This document shows, in pieces, positions 1 through 8,891 of a DNA stretch of 64,000 bases. Source of the stretch: Acidimicrobiaceae bacterium (GTDB taxonomy: Bacteria > Actinomycetota > Acidimicrobiia > Acidimicrobiales > RAAP-2); assembly GCA_003153575.1 (NCBI GenBank), contig PLZW01000035.1, positions 176,148 through 240,147 on the forward strand. Reading direction: 5' to 3'. Each line of letters starts with the position of its first letter. Positions within the stretch are counted from its first letter, which is position 1. Under the pieces are notes generated by a model. The model worked only from the letters and a program-made list of their open reading frames with translations. It was not told the DNA's origin and ran no database searches. A program made the position numbers and the translations under genes.

Positions 1-1
1 C

Positions 2-775
2 GGCCGCCGCTACCTCGACCTGGACCACCCAATCCACCACGTGGGCGCCGCCCTCGAGGCCACCAGCTTCCACCCGAGTCGTCGGGCCGAGGACCACCTG
101 AAGACGGTGGCGCTGGCCAGCGGCATCCCGCTCACCCGCGTGGCGGAGACGCTGGACCTCGTCGGCCTCACTGATGTGGCCCGGCGGCGGGTCGGCAAGT
201 TCTCCCTCGGCATGCGCCAGCGCCTGCAGCTGGCCACCGCAGTGCTTGGTGACCCCGAGATCCTGATCCTCGACGAGCCGGCCAACGGGCTCGACCCCCA
301 GGGCATCCAGTGGCTGCGCACCTTCATCCGCCATCAGGCCTCGCTCGGTCACGCCGTGCTGGTCTCCTCCCACCTCCTGTCGGAGATGGAGGAGACGGTC
401 GACGACGTGGTCATCATCTCGCAGGGGAAGCTGGTGCTCCAGACCACGCTCGCCGACATGGCCGCCCAGGCCGGCACCGGCACGGGCCTGCGCATCCGGA
501 CCCCCGAGATCAACCGGCTGGCCGAAGTGCTCAACGCCGTCCCCGTGGGCTGGCGCCAGACCGCTCCCGACACCCTGGTCATCGACGGAGCCACACCGGA
601 ATGGTTCGGTCCGTTCGCCGCCCACCACCGGATCGTCCTCTACGAGCTGATCAACGAGCGGGGCAGCCTGGAGGACGTCTTCCTCCGACTGACCCACGGG
701 TTCGATACGGCCCATCCACCCGACCACTCCGGCGGCCAGTCGGCGCCTTTCCGCATGCCCGAGGCGTCAGCATGA
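2..775 (+). CDS. ABC transporter ATP-binding protein (5' partial)
   Basis: This is the ATPase subunit of an ABC exporter, which hydrolyses ATP at the membrane to drive the permease encoded next. The reading frame is open to the left edge, so the start and the Walker A loop lie outside the window; the GTG at 41 used by the ORF track is internal. Visible in order are a Q-loop region (VGAALEATSFHP), the ABC signature FSLGMRQRLQLA, Walker B with D-loop (ILILDEPANGLDP) and the H-loop (LVSSHLLSEMEE), followed by the C-terminal extension usual for ABC-2 type drug or antibiotic exporters. The stop overlaps the start of the permease gene by 4 nt (ATGA), implying translational coupling. The substrate cannot be told from sequence. 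Confidence 0.93.
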   Translation, partial: GRRYLDLDHPIHHVGAALEATSFHPSRRAEDHLKTVALASGIPLTRVAETLDLVGLTDVARRRVGKFSLGMRQRLQLATAVLGDPEILILDEPANGLDPQGIQWLRTFIRHQASLGHAVLVSSHLLSEMEETVDDVVIISQGKLVLQTTLADMAAQAGTGTGLRIRTPEINRLAEVLNAVPVGWRQTAPDTLVIDGATPEWFGPFAAHHRIVLYELINERGSLEDVFLRLTHGFDTAHPPDHSGGQSAPFRMPEASA

Positions 776-1542
776 TCGCCGTCATCCGCTCGGAGCTCCT
801 CAAGATCCGGACCACTGCGGTCCCGTGGGTGCTGGCCGGCATCGCCGTCCTCATCAACGGGCTGCTGATCCTGGTCATCTACCTCAGCCAGAACTACGGC
901 GGGCCTGGCGACGATGTGCCCCACACCACCCAGCAGCTGCGGAACCTACTCGGCTCCGGATTCCAGGGCTACCTGCTGGCCCTGATCCTGGGCGTGCTCC
1001 TCATCACCATCGAGTTCCGGCACAAGACGGTCACCACCTCGTTCCTGGTCACGCCCCGGCGCCCGGCCTTCGTGGCCGGCAAGCTGATCACCGCGGCCAT
1101 CCTCGGTGCGCTGCTCGGCGTGCTGATGCTGATCGTCGCCCTGGTCGGAGGCGGGCTGACGCTCACGGCCCGGGGCGGGTCGTTCACGGGCCTCGTCCAC
1201 CAGATCCCGGCTGTCGCCCCCGGCTTCATCCTGGTCTTCGCCCTGTTCTCGATCCTCGGGGTGGGCATCGGGTCGATCCTCACCAACCAGGTGGCGGCCA
1301 TCATGGTCAGCCTCGGGTGGTTCATCATCCTCGAGGCGATCCTGGTCGGCCTGGTCCACGGCGCCTTCAAGTGGGTGCCGACGGGCGCGGCCGACGCCGC
1401 GTCCAACCTGACCCGCAACGGGGGAAATGGGATCCACCTCACTTTGTTCTCCTGGTGGCAGGGCGGCCTGCTCATGCTCGTCTACGGGCTGGTCTTCGCC
1501 GGCATCGGCTCGATCCTGCTCACGAGCCGCGACATCACCTGA
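772..1542 (+). CDS. ABC-2 type transporter permease
   Basis: Membrane partner of the preceding ATPase, 256 residues. The start is the ATG at 772 that overlaps the upstream TGA; the longer ORF in the track (from 310) is read-through of another frame. The protein begins MIAVIRSELLKIRTTAVPW, the usual short cytoplasmic N-terminus of ABC-2 permeases. It then has about six hydrophobic segments (roughly residues 17-39, 62-83, 103-127, 150-170, 178-200 and 228-250). Length fits the family. It probably forms a homodimeric exporter with two copies of the ATPase; the substrate is unknown. Confidence 0.9.
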   Translation: MIAVIRSELLKIRTTAVPWVLAGIAVLINGLLILVIYLSQNYGGPGDDVPHTTQQLRNLLGSGFQGYLLALILGVLLITIEFRHKTVTTSFLVTPRRPAFVAGKLITAAILGALLGVLMLIVALVGGGLTLTARGGSFTGLVHQIPAVAPGFILVFALFSILGVGIGSILTNQVAAIMVSLGWFIILEAILVGLVHGAFKWVPTGAADAASNLTRNGGNGIHLTLFSWWQGGLLMLVYGLVFAGIGSILLTSRDIT

Positions 1543-1586
1543 GCGCGTCGCGGGCCCGGCCGGGTGCCTCGCCGTAGGCTCGGTCG

Positions 1587-2876
1587 ATGGCCGACATCGC
1601 CGACAACCGGCTCCCCGCCCACGGCGTCGACGCCGACACCGTGCTCGCCCGCCTGGACGCCCTGGCCGGTGACGACCGCGACTGGCGGGGCGGCCGTGTG
1701 TTCAGCCTCGTGTACAACGCCGGCGACGACGTGCTCGACCTGCTGACCCGGGCCGGCAACCGGTTCTCGGCCGAGAACGCTCTCAACACCATGGCCTTCC
1801 CCAGCCTCGGAAGGATGCAGCACGACATCGTGACCATCACCGCCGGCCTGCTGGGGGCCGATCGGCGGCCGGCCGGGAGCGGCCGCGTCCGGGGCTACCT
1901 CACGTCGGGGGGCACCGAGTCGCTCCTCCAGGCCACCAAGACCGCCCGCGACCGGGGTCGGGCCGAGCGGGGCGTGACCCGCCCCAACATGGTGCTCGCC
2001 ACCAGTGGCCACGCCGCCTTCGACAAGGCGGCCCACTACTTCGACGTCCAGGCCCGCCGCGTGCCGGTGCGACCGGACGGGGCGGCCGACGTGGGGGCCA
2101 TGGCCGACGCGGTGGACGACGACACCGTGCTCGTGATCGGCTCGGCACCCTCGTACCCCCAGGGGGTCATCGACCCGATCACCGACCTCGGCGCCCTGGC
2201 CGCCGAGCGTGGCATCCTGTGCCACGTCGACGCCTGCCTCGGGGGGTTCCTCCTGCCGTTCCTCGCCACCCTCGGGCACGTCACGACGTCGTGGGACCTG
2301 GCGGTTCCCGGGGTGACGTCGATCAGTGCCGACCTCCACAAATACGGCTACGCGTCCAAGGGCGTGTCGGTCATCCTCTACGGCGACGCCGCTCTGGCCC
2401 GCCTCCAGCCCTTCGTGACGTCGAACTGGCTGGGCGGCCTCTACGGCTCGCCCTCGATGGCCGGCACCCGGCCCGGCGGACCCATCGCCGCCGGGTGGGC
2501 CGTGCTCCACTACCTCGGCGAGGACGGCTACCTGCGCCTGGCCGCCGACGCCCATCGGGCCGCCGGCAAGCTCCGCTCCACCATCGAGGCGACCCCGGGC
2601 ATCGCCGTGCGGGGCGCTCCCGACGCCACCGTGCTCGCCTTCGGCGACGACGGGACCGGGTCGGTCGACACCTTCAGCCTGGGTGACGCCCTCGTCGAGC
2701 GGGGCGGGTGGTTCTTCGACCGCCAGTCCCCTCCCGACAGCCTGCACGCCACGGTCCACGCCGGGCACGCCGAGGTCATCGACGAACTCTGCTCAGACCT
2801 GGCGGACGCCGTCGCCGACGTGTCCGGCTCGGGCGCCCGGGCCGCCGACCGCGGCACCACCTACGGGACGGTGTGA
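1587..2876 (+). CDS. PLP-dependent decarboxylase, sphingosine-1-phosphate-lyase-like
   Basis: Fold-type I PLP enzyme of the group II decarboxylase / S1P lyase superfamily, 429 residues. Visible features are the phosphate-binding GYLTSGGTES (about 103-112), the PLP-ring aspartate in HVDACLGG (D215) and the Schiff-base lysine in SADLHKYGYASKG (K252), which resembles S1P lyases more than amino-acid decarboxylases. The likely chemistry is cleavage or decarboxylation of an amine-bearing substrate; the true substrate is unknown. The ATG follows TAGGCT by 6 nt, so the transcript is probably leaderless. It stands alone between the ABC operon and an MFS gene. A second, unrelated-subfamily PLP decarboxylase (gadB) lies near 57 kb. 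Confidence 0.8.
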   Translation: MADIADNRLPAHGVDADTVLARLDALAGDDRDWRGGRVFSLVYNAGDDVLDLLTRAGNRFSAENALNTMAFPSLGRMQHDIVTITAGLLGADRRPAGSGRVRGYLTSGGTESLLQATKTARDRGRAERGVTRPNMVLATSGHAAFDKAAHYFDVQARRVPVRPDGAADVGAMADAVDDDTVLVIGSAPSYPQGVIDPITDLGALAAERGILCHVDACLGGFLLPFLATLGHVTTSWDLAVPGVTSISADLHKYGYASKGVSVILYGDAALARLQPFVTSNWLGGLYGSPSMAGTRPGGPIAAGWAVLHYLGEDGYLRLAADAHRAAGKLRSTIEATPGIAVRGAPDATVLAFGDDGTGSVDTFSLGDALVERGGWFFDRQSPPDSLHATVHAGHAEVIDELCSDLADAVADVSGSGARAADRGTTYGTV

Positions 2877-2929
2877 GCCGGGTCCGCCCAGACCCCGTAC
2901 CCAGGAGTGTGCCCGCCGTCGCCGATCCA

Positions 2930-2958
2930 TTGCCGGTCCGGTGCGCATCGTCTATACA
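2930..2958 (+). promoter_or_regulatory. Candidate sigma-70-type promoter for the MFS gene
   Basis: TTGCCG (2930-2935), a 17-nt spacer and TATACA (2953-2958) lie about 75 nt upstream of the GTG start at 3031. The spacing is ideal and both hexamers are 4/6 to consensus. The call is by inspection only. Confidence 0.4.
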
Positions 2959-3030
2959 TGCCCAGGCACCGGTCGGCGTCGGAGCGTAAGGGACGAGACG
3001 CAGTCGGCGGACTGAGCTGAGGAGATCTAC

Positions 3031-4626
3031 GTGGACCGTAAGTGGTGGACCCTCATCGCCGTCTGCTTCGGCACCTTCATGTTGCTGCTCGACATCACCG
3101 TCGTGAACGTGGCCCTGCCCGACATCCAGGTCGCCCTCCACTCGTCGTTCGCCGACCTCCAGTGGGTCGTCGACGCCTACGCCCTCACCCTGGCCGCCTT
3201 CCTGCTCACCGCCGGTGTCCTCGGCGACATGTACGGGCGCCGGGGAGTGTTCGCCATCGGCCTCACCCTGTTCTCGCTGGCCTCGTTGACCTGCGGCCTG
3301 TCCACCACGCCGCTGATGCTCAACCTGTCCCGGGCGGCCCAGGGGGTGGGCGGGGCCATCATGTTCGCCACGTCGCTGGCCCTCATCGCCCAGGCCTTTT
3401 CCGGGAGGGAGCGGGGCACGGCCATCGGCGTGTACGGCGCCGTGGTGGGCGGCGCCGTCGCCATCGGCCCGCTGGTCGGCGGGGCCATCACCAGTGGCAT
3501 CGGCTGGCGCTGGATCTTCTTCGTGAACATCCCCATCGGGGTCATCGCCGTGGTCATCACCCTGACCAAGGTCGACAATGCCAAGTTCTCCACCGGGCGG
3601 CGCATCGACTGGCTCGGGTTCGTCACCTTCTCCGCCTCGCTGTTCCTGCTGGTCTTCGCACTGGTCCAGGGCAACGCCAAGGGGTGGGGCAGCGCGTACA
3701 TCCTCTCGCTCCTGGTCTCCTCGGCCATCCTGATGGCGGTCTTCCTGGTGGGCGAGTGGAAGCAGGGCGACCCGATGCTCGACCTCGGCCTGTTCAAGCG
3801 GCCGGCGGTGGTCGGCGTGTCCCTCGGGTCCTTCACCCTGTCGGCCTCGATCTTCGCCATGTTCCTCTACCTGACCCTGTACTTGCAGGAGGTGCTGGGC
3901 TACTCACCTTTCCAGGCCGGCCTCCGCTTCCTGCCGCTGACGATCCTCGCCTTCATCGTCGCACCCGTCGCCGGCAAGCTCACCGTGCGGATCCAGTCGC
4001 GGTACATGCTGGGACTGGGCCTGGCCCTGGTGGCGATCGGCTGTCAGCTCATGACCCACACCGAGGCCACCTCGTCGTGGCTGGTCCTGCTGCCCGGCTT
4101 CCTCGTCTGCGGCGTGGGGATCGGCATCACCAACCCGGTGCTGGCCTCCGTGTCGGTGTCCGTCGTCCCCCCAGAGCGCAGCGGCATGTCGACCGGCTCG
4201 GCCAGCACGTTCCGCCAGGTGGGCATCGCCACCGGGATCGCCGGGCTCGGCGCCATCTTCGTCCACCAGATCGGGCCGGCCGTCGTCACCTCGCTCCAGA
4301 CGACGGCCTCCGGCCAGGGCGTCCTGGCCCATGCCGGCTCGCGTCTGGGTGGCGCGCTGGCCTCCGGCAGCGTCCGCCAGGCGACGGCGTCCATCCCCTC
4401 GGCCGCGGCCAGGGACGCTCTGCTGTCGGCCTACCGCACCGGATTCGCCCAGACCCTCAACCACCTCATGGCCATCGCCGCCGTGACCGCCATGGTGGGG
4501 GCGATCGGCTGCCTCCTCCTCGTCCACCAACGTGACTTCGTCCTGAGCATCGCCGAGAGCGGGCGGGCCGCGCAGCCCGAGGCCGACGACGGACCGACGG
4601 AGGTCGCCGCGGCCCAGGCCGGATGA
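3031..4626 (+). CDS. MFS transporter, DHA2 (14-TM) drug exporter family
   Basis: Proton-driven multidrug or metabolite exporter of the EmrB/QacA type in the cytoplasmic membrane, 531 residues. The GTG start is preceded by a GAGGAG ribosome-binding site. Diagnostic motifs are the DHA2 TM1 motif LDITVVNVALPDIQ (about 17-30), motif A GVLGDMYGRRGVF (about 62-74) and motif C GAVVGGAVAIGPLVGG in TM5. About fourteen hydrophobic helices end in a short acidic cytoplasmic tail. A candidate promoter lies upstream and a small DUF5522 gene follows. The exported compound is not evident. Confidence 0.93.
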   Translation: MDRKWWTLIAVCFGTFMLLLDITVVNVALPDIQVALHSSFADLQWVVDAYALTLAAFLLTAGVLGDMYGRRGVFAIGLTLFSLASLTCGLSTTPLMLNLSRAAQGVGGAIMFATSLALIAQAFSGRERGTAIGVYGAVVGGAVAIGPLVGGAITSGIGWRWIFFVNIPIGVIAVVITLTKVDNAKFSTGRRIDWLGFVTFSASLFLLVFALVQGNAKGWGSAYILSLLVSSAILMAVFLVGEWKQGDPMLDLGLFKRPAVVGVSLGSFTLSASIFAMFLYLTLYLQEVLGYSPFQAGLRFLPLTILAFIVAPVAGKLTVRIQSRYMLGLGLALVAIGCQLMTHTEATSSWLVLLPGFLVCGVGIGITNPVLASVSVSVVPPERSGMSTGSASTFRQVGIATGIAGLGAIFVHQIGPAVVTSLQTTASGQGVLAHAGSRLGGALASGSVRQATASIPSAAARDALLSAYRTGFAQTLNHLMAIAAVTAMVGAIGCLLLVHQRDFVLSIAESGRAAQPEADDGPTEVAAAQAG

Positions 4627-4656
4627 CCGACAGGGGACGATGATCGACAGGGGACG

Positions 4657-4893
4657 ATGAGCGGCAACGAGCCGCTGGCCGACCGCGGTCCGGACGAGCC
4701 CCATCCGTCCCGCCTCGCTCCCGACCAACCCCGGCGGGCCGAGATCCTCGCCGCCCACCGGGCAGCCATCGAGGCGGGCGAACCCACCTACGCCGATCCG
4801 GCCACCGGCTACTTCGTCATGACGTCGGCCTACCTGGCCGGCCGGGGGACGTGCTGCCACCAGGAGTGCCGGCACTGCCCGTATGTCGTGTGA
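4657..4893 (+). CDS. DUF5522 family cysteine-rich small protein
   Basis: A 78-residue protein ending in the family hallmark TCCHQECRHCPYVV. Four cysteines and two histidines in 14 residues could bind zinc or an iron-sulfur cluster. The preceding block YADPATGYFVMTSAYLAGRG also matches the DUF5522 pattern. Function is not established for this family. It follows the MFS gene by 30 nt and may be cotranscribed. A duplicated GACAGGGGACGATGA element just before the start provides two possible ATGs; the second, in frame with the domain, is used here. Confidence 0.8.
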   Translation: MSGNEPLADRGPDEPHPSRLAPDQPRRAEILAAHRAAIEAGEPTYADPATGYFVMTSAYLAGRGTCCHQECRHCPYVV

Positions 4894-4899
4894 GCCCCG

Positions 4900-6417
4900 T
4901 CAGGCGTCGCCACCCGACCCTGGTCCATCGGGCTCGAGCACCGTCCGGTCGCCCGCCCGCAGTCCGGCGATGATCCGCCGGTAGGCGCCCGCCGAGTCGC
5001 GGCCCATGGCGTCGGTCTCCATCCACGTGCCGCCGCGGCCGCCGCGGTCGCGGTCCACCCCGTGCAGACCGAAGCGCGGTTCGTAGGAACCCCACTCGTA
5101 GTTGTCGACCAGTGACCAGTGCCAGTAACCCTCTACGGGCACGCCCCCGTCGATGGCGTCGACCACGGCGGCCACGTTGGCCCTCAGGTACCGGGGCCGG
5201 TCCCACCCGTCGAGCCGCCCGTACGACCGGCCGCGGCGCAGCCGGTGGCACATCCCGTTCTCCACCACCCACAAGGGCAGGCCGGGAGCCAGCGCGTGCT
5301 GCACGCCGAGCCACCGGGTCAGTCCGGCGGGGTCGGGCGGGTCGTCCCACAGCTCGCGCACCGGGAGCAGGCTGCGGCCCCCGGCCGTGCGGTGGCCGGG
5401 CAGGCGGAAGTGCCGGGCGGCCATCGGGTCGTAGTAGTCCACTCCGAGCACGTCGAGGGTGCGGTCGTGCGGACTGGCCTCCAACGCGTCGAGGGCCCGC
5501 CGGGGGGCCCACGACCCCTGCCCGCTCGCCCCGTAGGAGGCGAGGCGGGCCCCGGCCCTGCGTAGCAGCTGCTCGCCGATCCCGGGAGTGGGCAACAGCG
5601 CGTAGTGGCCCCGGCGACGCTCGGCGATCCACCCGTCGAGGTCGCGGCGCCCGATGCCGTGGCTGCGAGCCAGCAGCAGGTCGATCAGCATCCGGTCGTA
5701 GTCGTAGACCGACAGGCAGAAGTTGTTGGTCGTGACCACGGCGTCGGGGCGCGCGGCGTGGATCATGTCGTAGCCCAACACGTGGGCCGCCACCAGGTTG
5801 TCGAGAGCCACGGCGGCGTCGCCGAAGGCGGCCGTCCGCCCCGGTGGGAAATCACCGGTCACATAGGTCTGGACCGCGAAGATGTTGAGCTCGTTGAGCG
5901 TCACCCAGTGGCGCACGAACGGGGCCAGGGCCGGGACCACCGTCCCCGCCCACTGAGCGAAGCGGGCCGGGGCGTCGGGCCGGAGCCACAGGTCCTCCCC
6001 CAGCCAGGCCGGGTGGGTGAAGTGGTGGAGCGTCACCAGGGGTGCCATGTCCCGCTCCACGCACCCCGCCACGATCGACACGTACCGGGCGAGGGCCGCC
6101 TCGTCGACCCGGTGGGCGTCGGGCATCACCCTGGCCCACTCCACTCCGAGGCGGAAGCTGTCACATCCGAGGGCGGCCGCCCGGTCGAGGGCCTCCTCGG
6201 GCCGGTCCCAGAAGCCCACCGCATTCCCCGAGGGCTCCACCCGGCCGACCTGCTCCCACGCCAGCCAGTTGTTGGCCGGCTCGCCCGGGCCGTTGAAACC
6301 GCCCTCGACCTGGAACCCGGCGGTGGCCACCCCGAACTGGAACCCCTCCGGCAGCAGGCGGCGGCCGGCGTCCGGCGCTCGCGGTCCCGTACCGGATGTC
6401 TTCCTGGTTGGCGACAC
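4900..6417 (-). CDS. Family 1 glycoside hydrolase (beta-glucosidase-like)
   Basis: Retaining beta-glycosidase that would hydrolyse terminal beta-linked sugars, probably in the cytoplasm since no signal peptide is seen. The (beta/alpha)8 protein is 505 residues, normal for GH1. It carries the N-terminal signature FQFGVATAGFQVEGG (about 26-40), the acid/base glutamate in TLNELN (E176) and the nucleophile in VVENGMC (E386). GTG 6417 was chosen because GAGGAGAGG lies 8 nt upstream and the GH1 fold begins shortly after; the 683-residue ORF in the track extends too far. A lone gene, convergent with DUF5522. Natural substrate unknown. Confidence 0.92.
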   Translation of the reverse strand: MSPTRKTSGTGPRAPDAGRRLLPEGFQFGVATAGFQVEGGFNGPGEPANNWLAWEQVGRVEPSGNAVGFWDRPEEALDRAAALGCDSFRLGVEWARVMPDAHRVDEAALARYVSIVAGCVERDMAPLVTLHHFTHPAWLGEDLWLRPDAPARFAQWAGTVVPALAPFVRHWVTLNELNIFAVQTYVTGDFPPGRTAAFGDAAVALDNLVAAHVLGYDMIHAARPDAVVTTNNFCLSVYDYDRMLIDLLLARSHGIGRRDLDGWIAERRRGHYALLPTPGIGEQLLRRAGARLASYGASGQGSWAPRRALDALEASPHDRTLDVLGVDYYDPMAARHFRLPGHRTAGGRSLLPVRELWDDPPDPAGLTRWLGVQHALAPGLPLWVVENGMCHRLRRGRSYGRLDGWDRPRYLRANVAAVVDAIDGGVPVEGYWHWSLVDNYEWGSYEPRFGLHGVDRDRGGRGGTWMETDAMGRDSAGAYRRIIAGLRAGDRTVLEPDGPGSGGDA

Positions 6418-6538
6418 GGTCGCGCCCTCTCCTCGCAGGCGGGCCCCGACCGACGGGGTCGCCACAGGGAGGCGATGGTAGCTTGCCGCCCCGTGGGGAC
6501 CCCGCCCCCGCGGACCCCGAGCATCAGGACATCCCACC

Positions 6539-8074
6539 ATGCCGCCAGCCATCCTCGATCCCGAGCGCCTACCGGTCGTCATCGCCTCCGGACAGGCCAT
6601 CGAGCGCGACTCGCTGGTGACGCCGGTCGAGCTGATGGCCCGGGCGTGCGAGTCGGCCCTGGCCGACGCGCCGGGCCTGCGGGACCGCATCGACCGCCTC
6701 AGCGTGGTCGACGTGATGACCAAGACGGGTCCGGCGCCGGCCACCGAGATCGCCGCCCAGCTGAGCCTCGGGGCCGACGTGGTCAACGAGGTCACCACCG
6801 TCGGGGGCAACACCCCCCAGTGGCTGGTCAGCAGGGCGGCCTCCGAGATCGCCGCCGGAACGCTGTCGGTCACCCTCATCGCCGGGTCGGAGGCCATCCG
6901 GTCGTCGCGGGCCCGGCGCGCCCAGGGGCTCCCACGCCACGAGGGCGCCACCGACCTGGCCCCCGACGCTGTGGTCGGCGACGACCACCCCGGCTTCGGG
7001 CCGGCCGAGCTGGCCGTCGCCCTGCTGGCCCCCGTGCACGTCTATCCGCTGTTCGAGAACGTGTTGGCGTCCCGGGCCGGTCGCGACGGACCCGCCCAAC
7101 GGATCGCACTCGGCGAACTCATGACACCGTTCACAAAGGTGGCCGCCGCCCACCCCTACGCCTGGTTTCGCCAGGAGCGCTCAGCCGCCGAGATCGCCAC
7201 CCCCTCGGCCGACAACCGCATCGTCTGCGAGCCGTACACCAAGCGGATGACGGCGTTCCTCGGCTCCGACCAGGCGGCCGCCGTCCTCGTCTGCTCGCTG
7301 GCCGCGGCCCGGCGGGCCGGCATCGCCGACCGGGCCGTGTTCGTGTGGTCCGGAGCGGAGGCGGTGGACGTCCGGTTCGTCACGGCCCGGACCGACCCCG
7401 GGCGCTCCCCGGCCATCCGGGCGGCGGGCGAGGCGCTGTTCGCCGCGGCATCGACCGCGGCCAAGCGCACCGTGGGTGTCGACGACCTGGAACGGATGGA
7501 CATCTACTCCTGCTTCCCCTCGGCGGTGCAGATGGCCGCCGAGGCGCTGGGCCTCGCCACCGACGACACCCGGGGACTGACCGTCACCGGTGGACTCCCC
7601 TACTTCGGCGGACCCGGCAACAACTACACGACCCACGGCATCGCCACGCTCACCGACTGTCTGCGCGACGGCACGGGTACGGGCACCCGACTGGGCATGG
7701 CCACCGGCCTCGGCTGGTTCGTCACCAAGCACGCACTCGGCCTCTACGCCTCGACCCCGCCCCCGGGCGGCTTCCAGCGGGGGGACACCACCACCGCCCA
7801 GGCCGCCATCGACGGCACGGCCGCCGACGTCGCCGAGGGGCTCGACGCACCGGAGACGGCCACCGTGGTGGCGGCCACCGTGTGGCGGGACAACGACGGC
7901 ACGGCCGCCGGTGCGCCGGTCGTCGCCCGCCTGGCCGACGGGCGGCAGATGGCGGTCTCGCCGGCCGACGCAGACGTCGTGGCGGCCATGGGCGACACCG
8001 ACATGCCCGGTCTGATCGGTGGCGCCGTGGTCGTCCAGGCCGGCGAGCCGCGCTACCGTCTGGCGGAGCGCTGA
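6539..8074 (+). CDS. Thiolase-fold acetyl-CoA acetyltransferase family protein lacking the nucleophilic Cys
   Basis: A 511-residue member of the SCP-2/thiolase-like family annotated as acetyl-CoA acetyltransferase. The late motif GGLPYFGGPGNNYTTHGIA is well conserved and corresponds to the C-terminal half active site. However, the usual Cys-Gly-Ser loop near residue 89 is TTVGGNTPQ, with no cysteine. Classical Claisen condensation or thiolysis through an acyl-cysteine is therefore doubtful; CoA-ester binding or another acyl-CoA reaction is more likely. It is followed 34 nt later by a crotonase gene, suggesting a shared fatty-acid or acyl-CoA pathway. The start is the first ATG after a TAGCTT element. 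Confidence 0.8.
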   Translation: MPPAILDPERLPVVIASGQAIERDSLVTPVELMARACESALADAPGLRDRIDRLSVVDVMTKTGPAPATEIAAQLSLGADVVNEVTTVGGNTPQWLVSRAASEIAAGTLSVTLIAGSEAIRSSRARRAQGLPRHEGATDLAPDAVVGDDHPGFGPAELAVALLAPVHVYPLFENVLASRAGRDGPAQRIALGELMTPFTKVAAAHPYAWFRQERSAAEIATPSADNRIVCEPYTKRMTAFLGSDQAAAVLVCSLAAARRAGIADRAVFVWSGAEAVDVRFVTARTDPGRSPAIRAAGEALFAAASTAAKRTVGVDDLERMDIYSCFPSAVQMAAEALGLATDDTRGLTVTGGLPYFGGPGNNYTTHGIATLTDCLRDGTGTGTRLGMATGLGWFVTKHALGLYASTPPPGGFQRGDTTTAQAAIDGTAADVAEGLDAPETATVVAATVWRDNDGTAAGAPVVARLADGRQMAVSPADADVVAAMGDTDMPGLIGGAVVVQAGEPRYRLAER

Positions 8075-8108
8075 ACCGCTTCCGCAGACCCGCACCAGGG
8101 AGACCACC

Positions 8109-8882
8109 ATGTCCGACGTACTGCTCCGCGAACGCCAGGATTCCATCGAGATCCTCACCATCAACCGGCCGGAGGCCCGCAACGCCGTCAACGGCGCCGT
8201 CTCCAAGGCCTTCGCCGCCGCCTTCGACGACCTCGAGAACGACGACGGCTGCAACGTGGTCATCGTCACCGGCGCCGGCGACAAGGCATTCTGCGCCGGG
8301 ATGGACCTGAAGGCGTTCGCCGCCGGCGAGGCGGGCGACATCATGGGCGCCCGCGGCGGGTTCGGGGGCATCGCCCAGCGCGACTTCCCCAAGCCGATGA
8401 TCGCCGCCCTCAACGGCTCGGCCCTGGCCGGCGGGTGCGAGATCATGCTGTCGTGCGACCTGGTGGTGGCCGTCGAAGGGGCGATGATCGGCATTCCCGA
8501 GGTCAAGCGGGGCCTGCTGGCCGGTGCCGGCGGCCTCTTCCGGCTCCCCAAGCGGATCCCCCGGGCCATCGCCCTCGAGCTCGCCCTGACCGGCGATCCC
8601 ATCGACGCCCAGCGGGCCCTGGCCATCGGGCTCATCAACCGGGTCGTGCCCCCCGCCGAGCTGATGACGGCGGCCCTGGCCCTGGCCGGGACCATCGCCG
8701 AGAACGCACCGCTGGCCGTCCGTGGTTCCAAGAAGGTCATGCTGGAGGCTGGCGAAGTGCCCGACGCCGAAGGGTGGGCGATCAGCAACGCCGCCCTGCC
8801 GCCCGTCTTCAGCTCGTCCGACGCCATGGAGGGCGCCGTCGCCTTCGCCGAGAAGCGCAAGCCGGTCTGGACGGGCAAGTAG
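8109..8882 (+). CDS. Enoyl-CoA hydratase/isomerase family (crotonase)
   Basis: Crotonase-fold enzyme, 257 residues, acting on acyl-CoA thioesters in the cytoplasm. The start ATG has GGGAG upstream; the track ORF begins 90 nt too early. It shows the N-terminal INRPEARNAVNG, the oxyanion-hole segment DKAFCAGMDLKAFAAG (about 57-72) and the second conserved block LNGSALAGGCEIMLSCDL (about 101-118). The glutamate position of true hydratases is occupied within IPEVKRGLLAGAGG, compatible with hydratase or isomerase activity. Cotranscription with the upstream thiolase-like gene is likely. Confidence 0.9.
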   Translation: MSDVLLRERQDSIEILTINRPEARNAVNGAVSKAFAAAFDDLENDDGCNVVIVTGAGDKAFCAGMDLKAFAAGEAGDIMGARGGFGGIAQRDFPKPMIAALNGSALAGGCEIMLSCDLVVAVEGAMIGIPEVKRGLLAGAGGLFRLPKRIPRAIALELALTGDPIDAQRALAIGLINRVVPPAELMTAALALAGTIAENAPLAVRGSKKVMLEAGEVPDAEGWAISNAALPPVFSSSDAMEGAVAFAEKRKPVWTGK

Positions 8883-8891
8883 CCGACGCCG

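Noticed and set aside
1482-2768. 428-residue - strand ORF
   Set aside because: Antisense to the PLP decarboxylase with its intact lysine and aspartate motifs.
5605-8310. 901-residue + strand ORF
   Set aside because: Antisense to the GH1 gene and out of frame with the thiolase; Arg/Gly/His-rich with no domain, a typical high-GC shadow.
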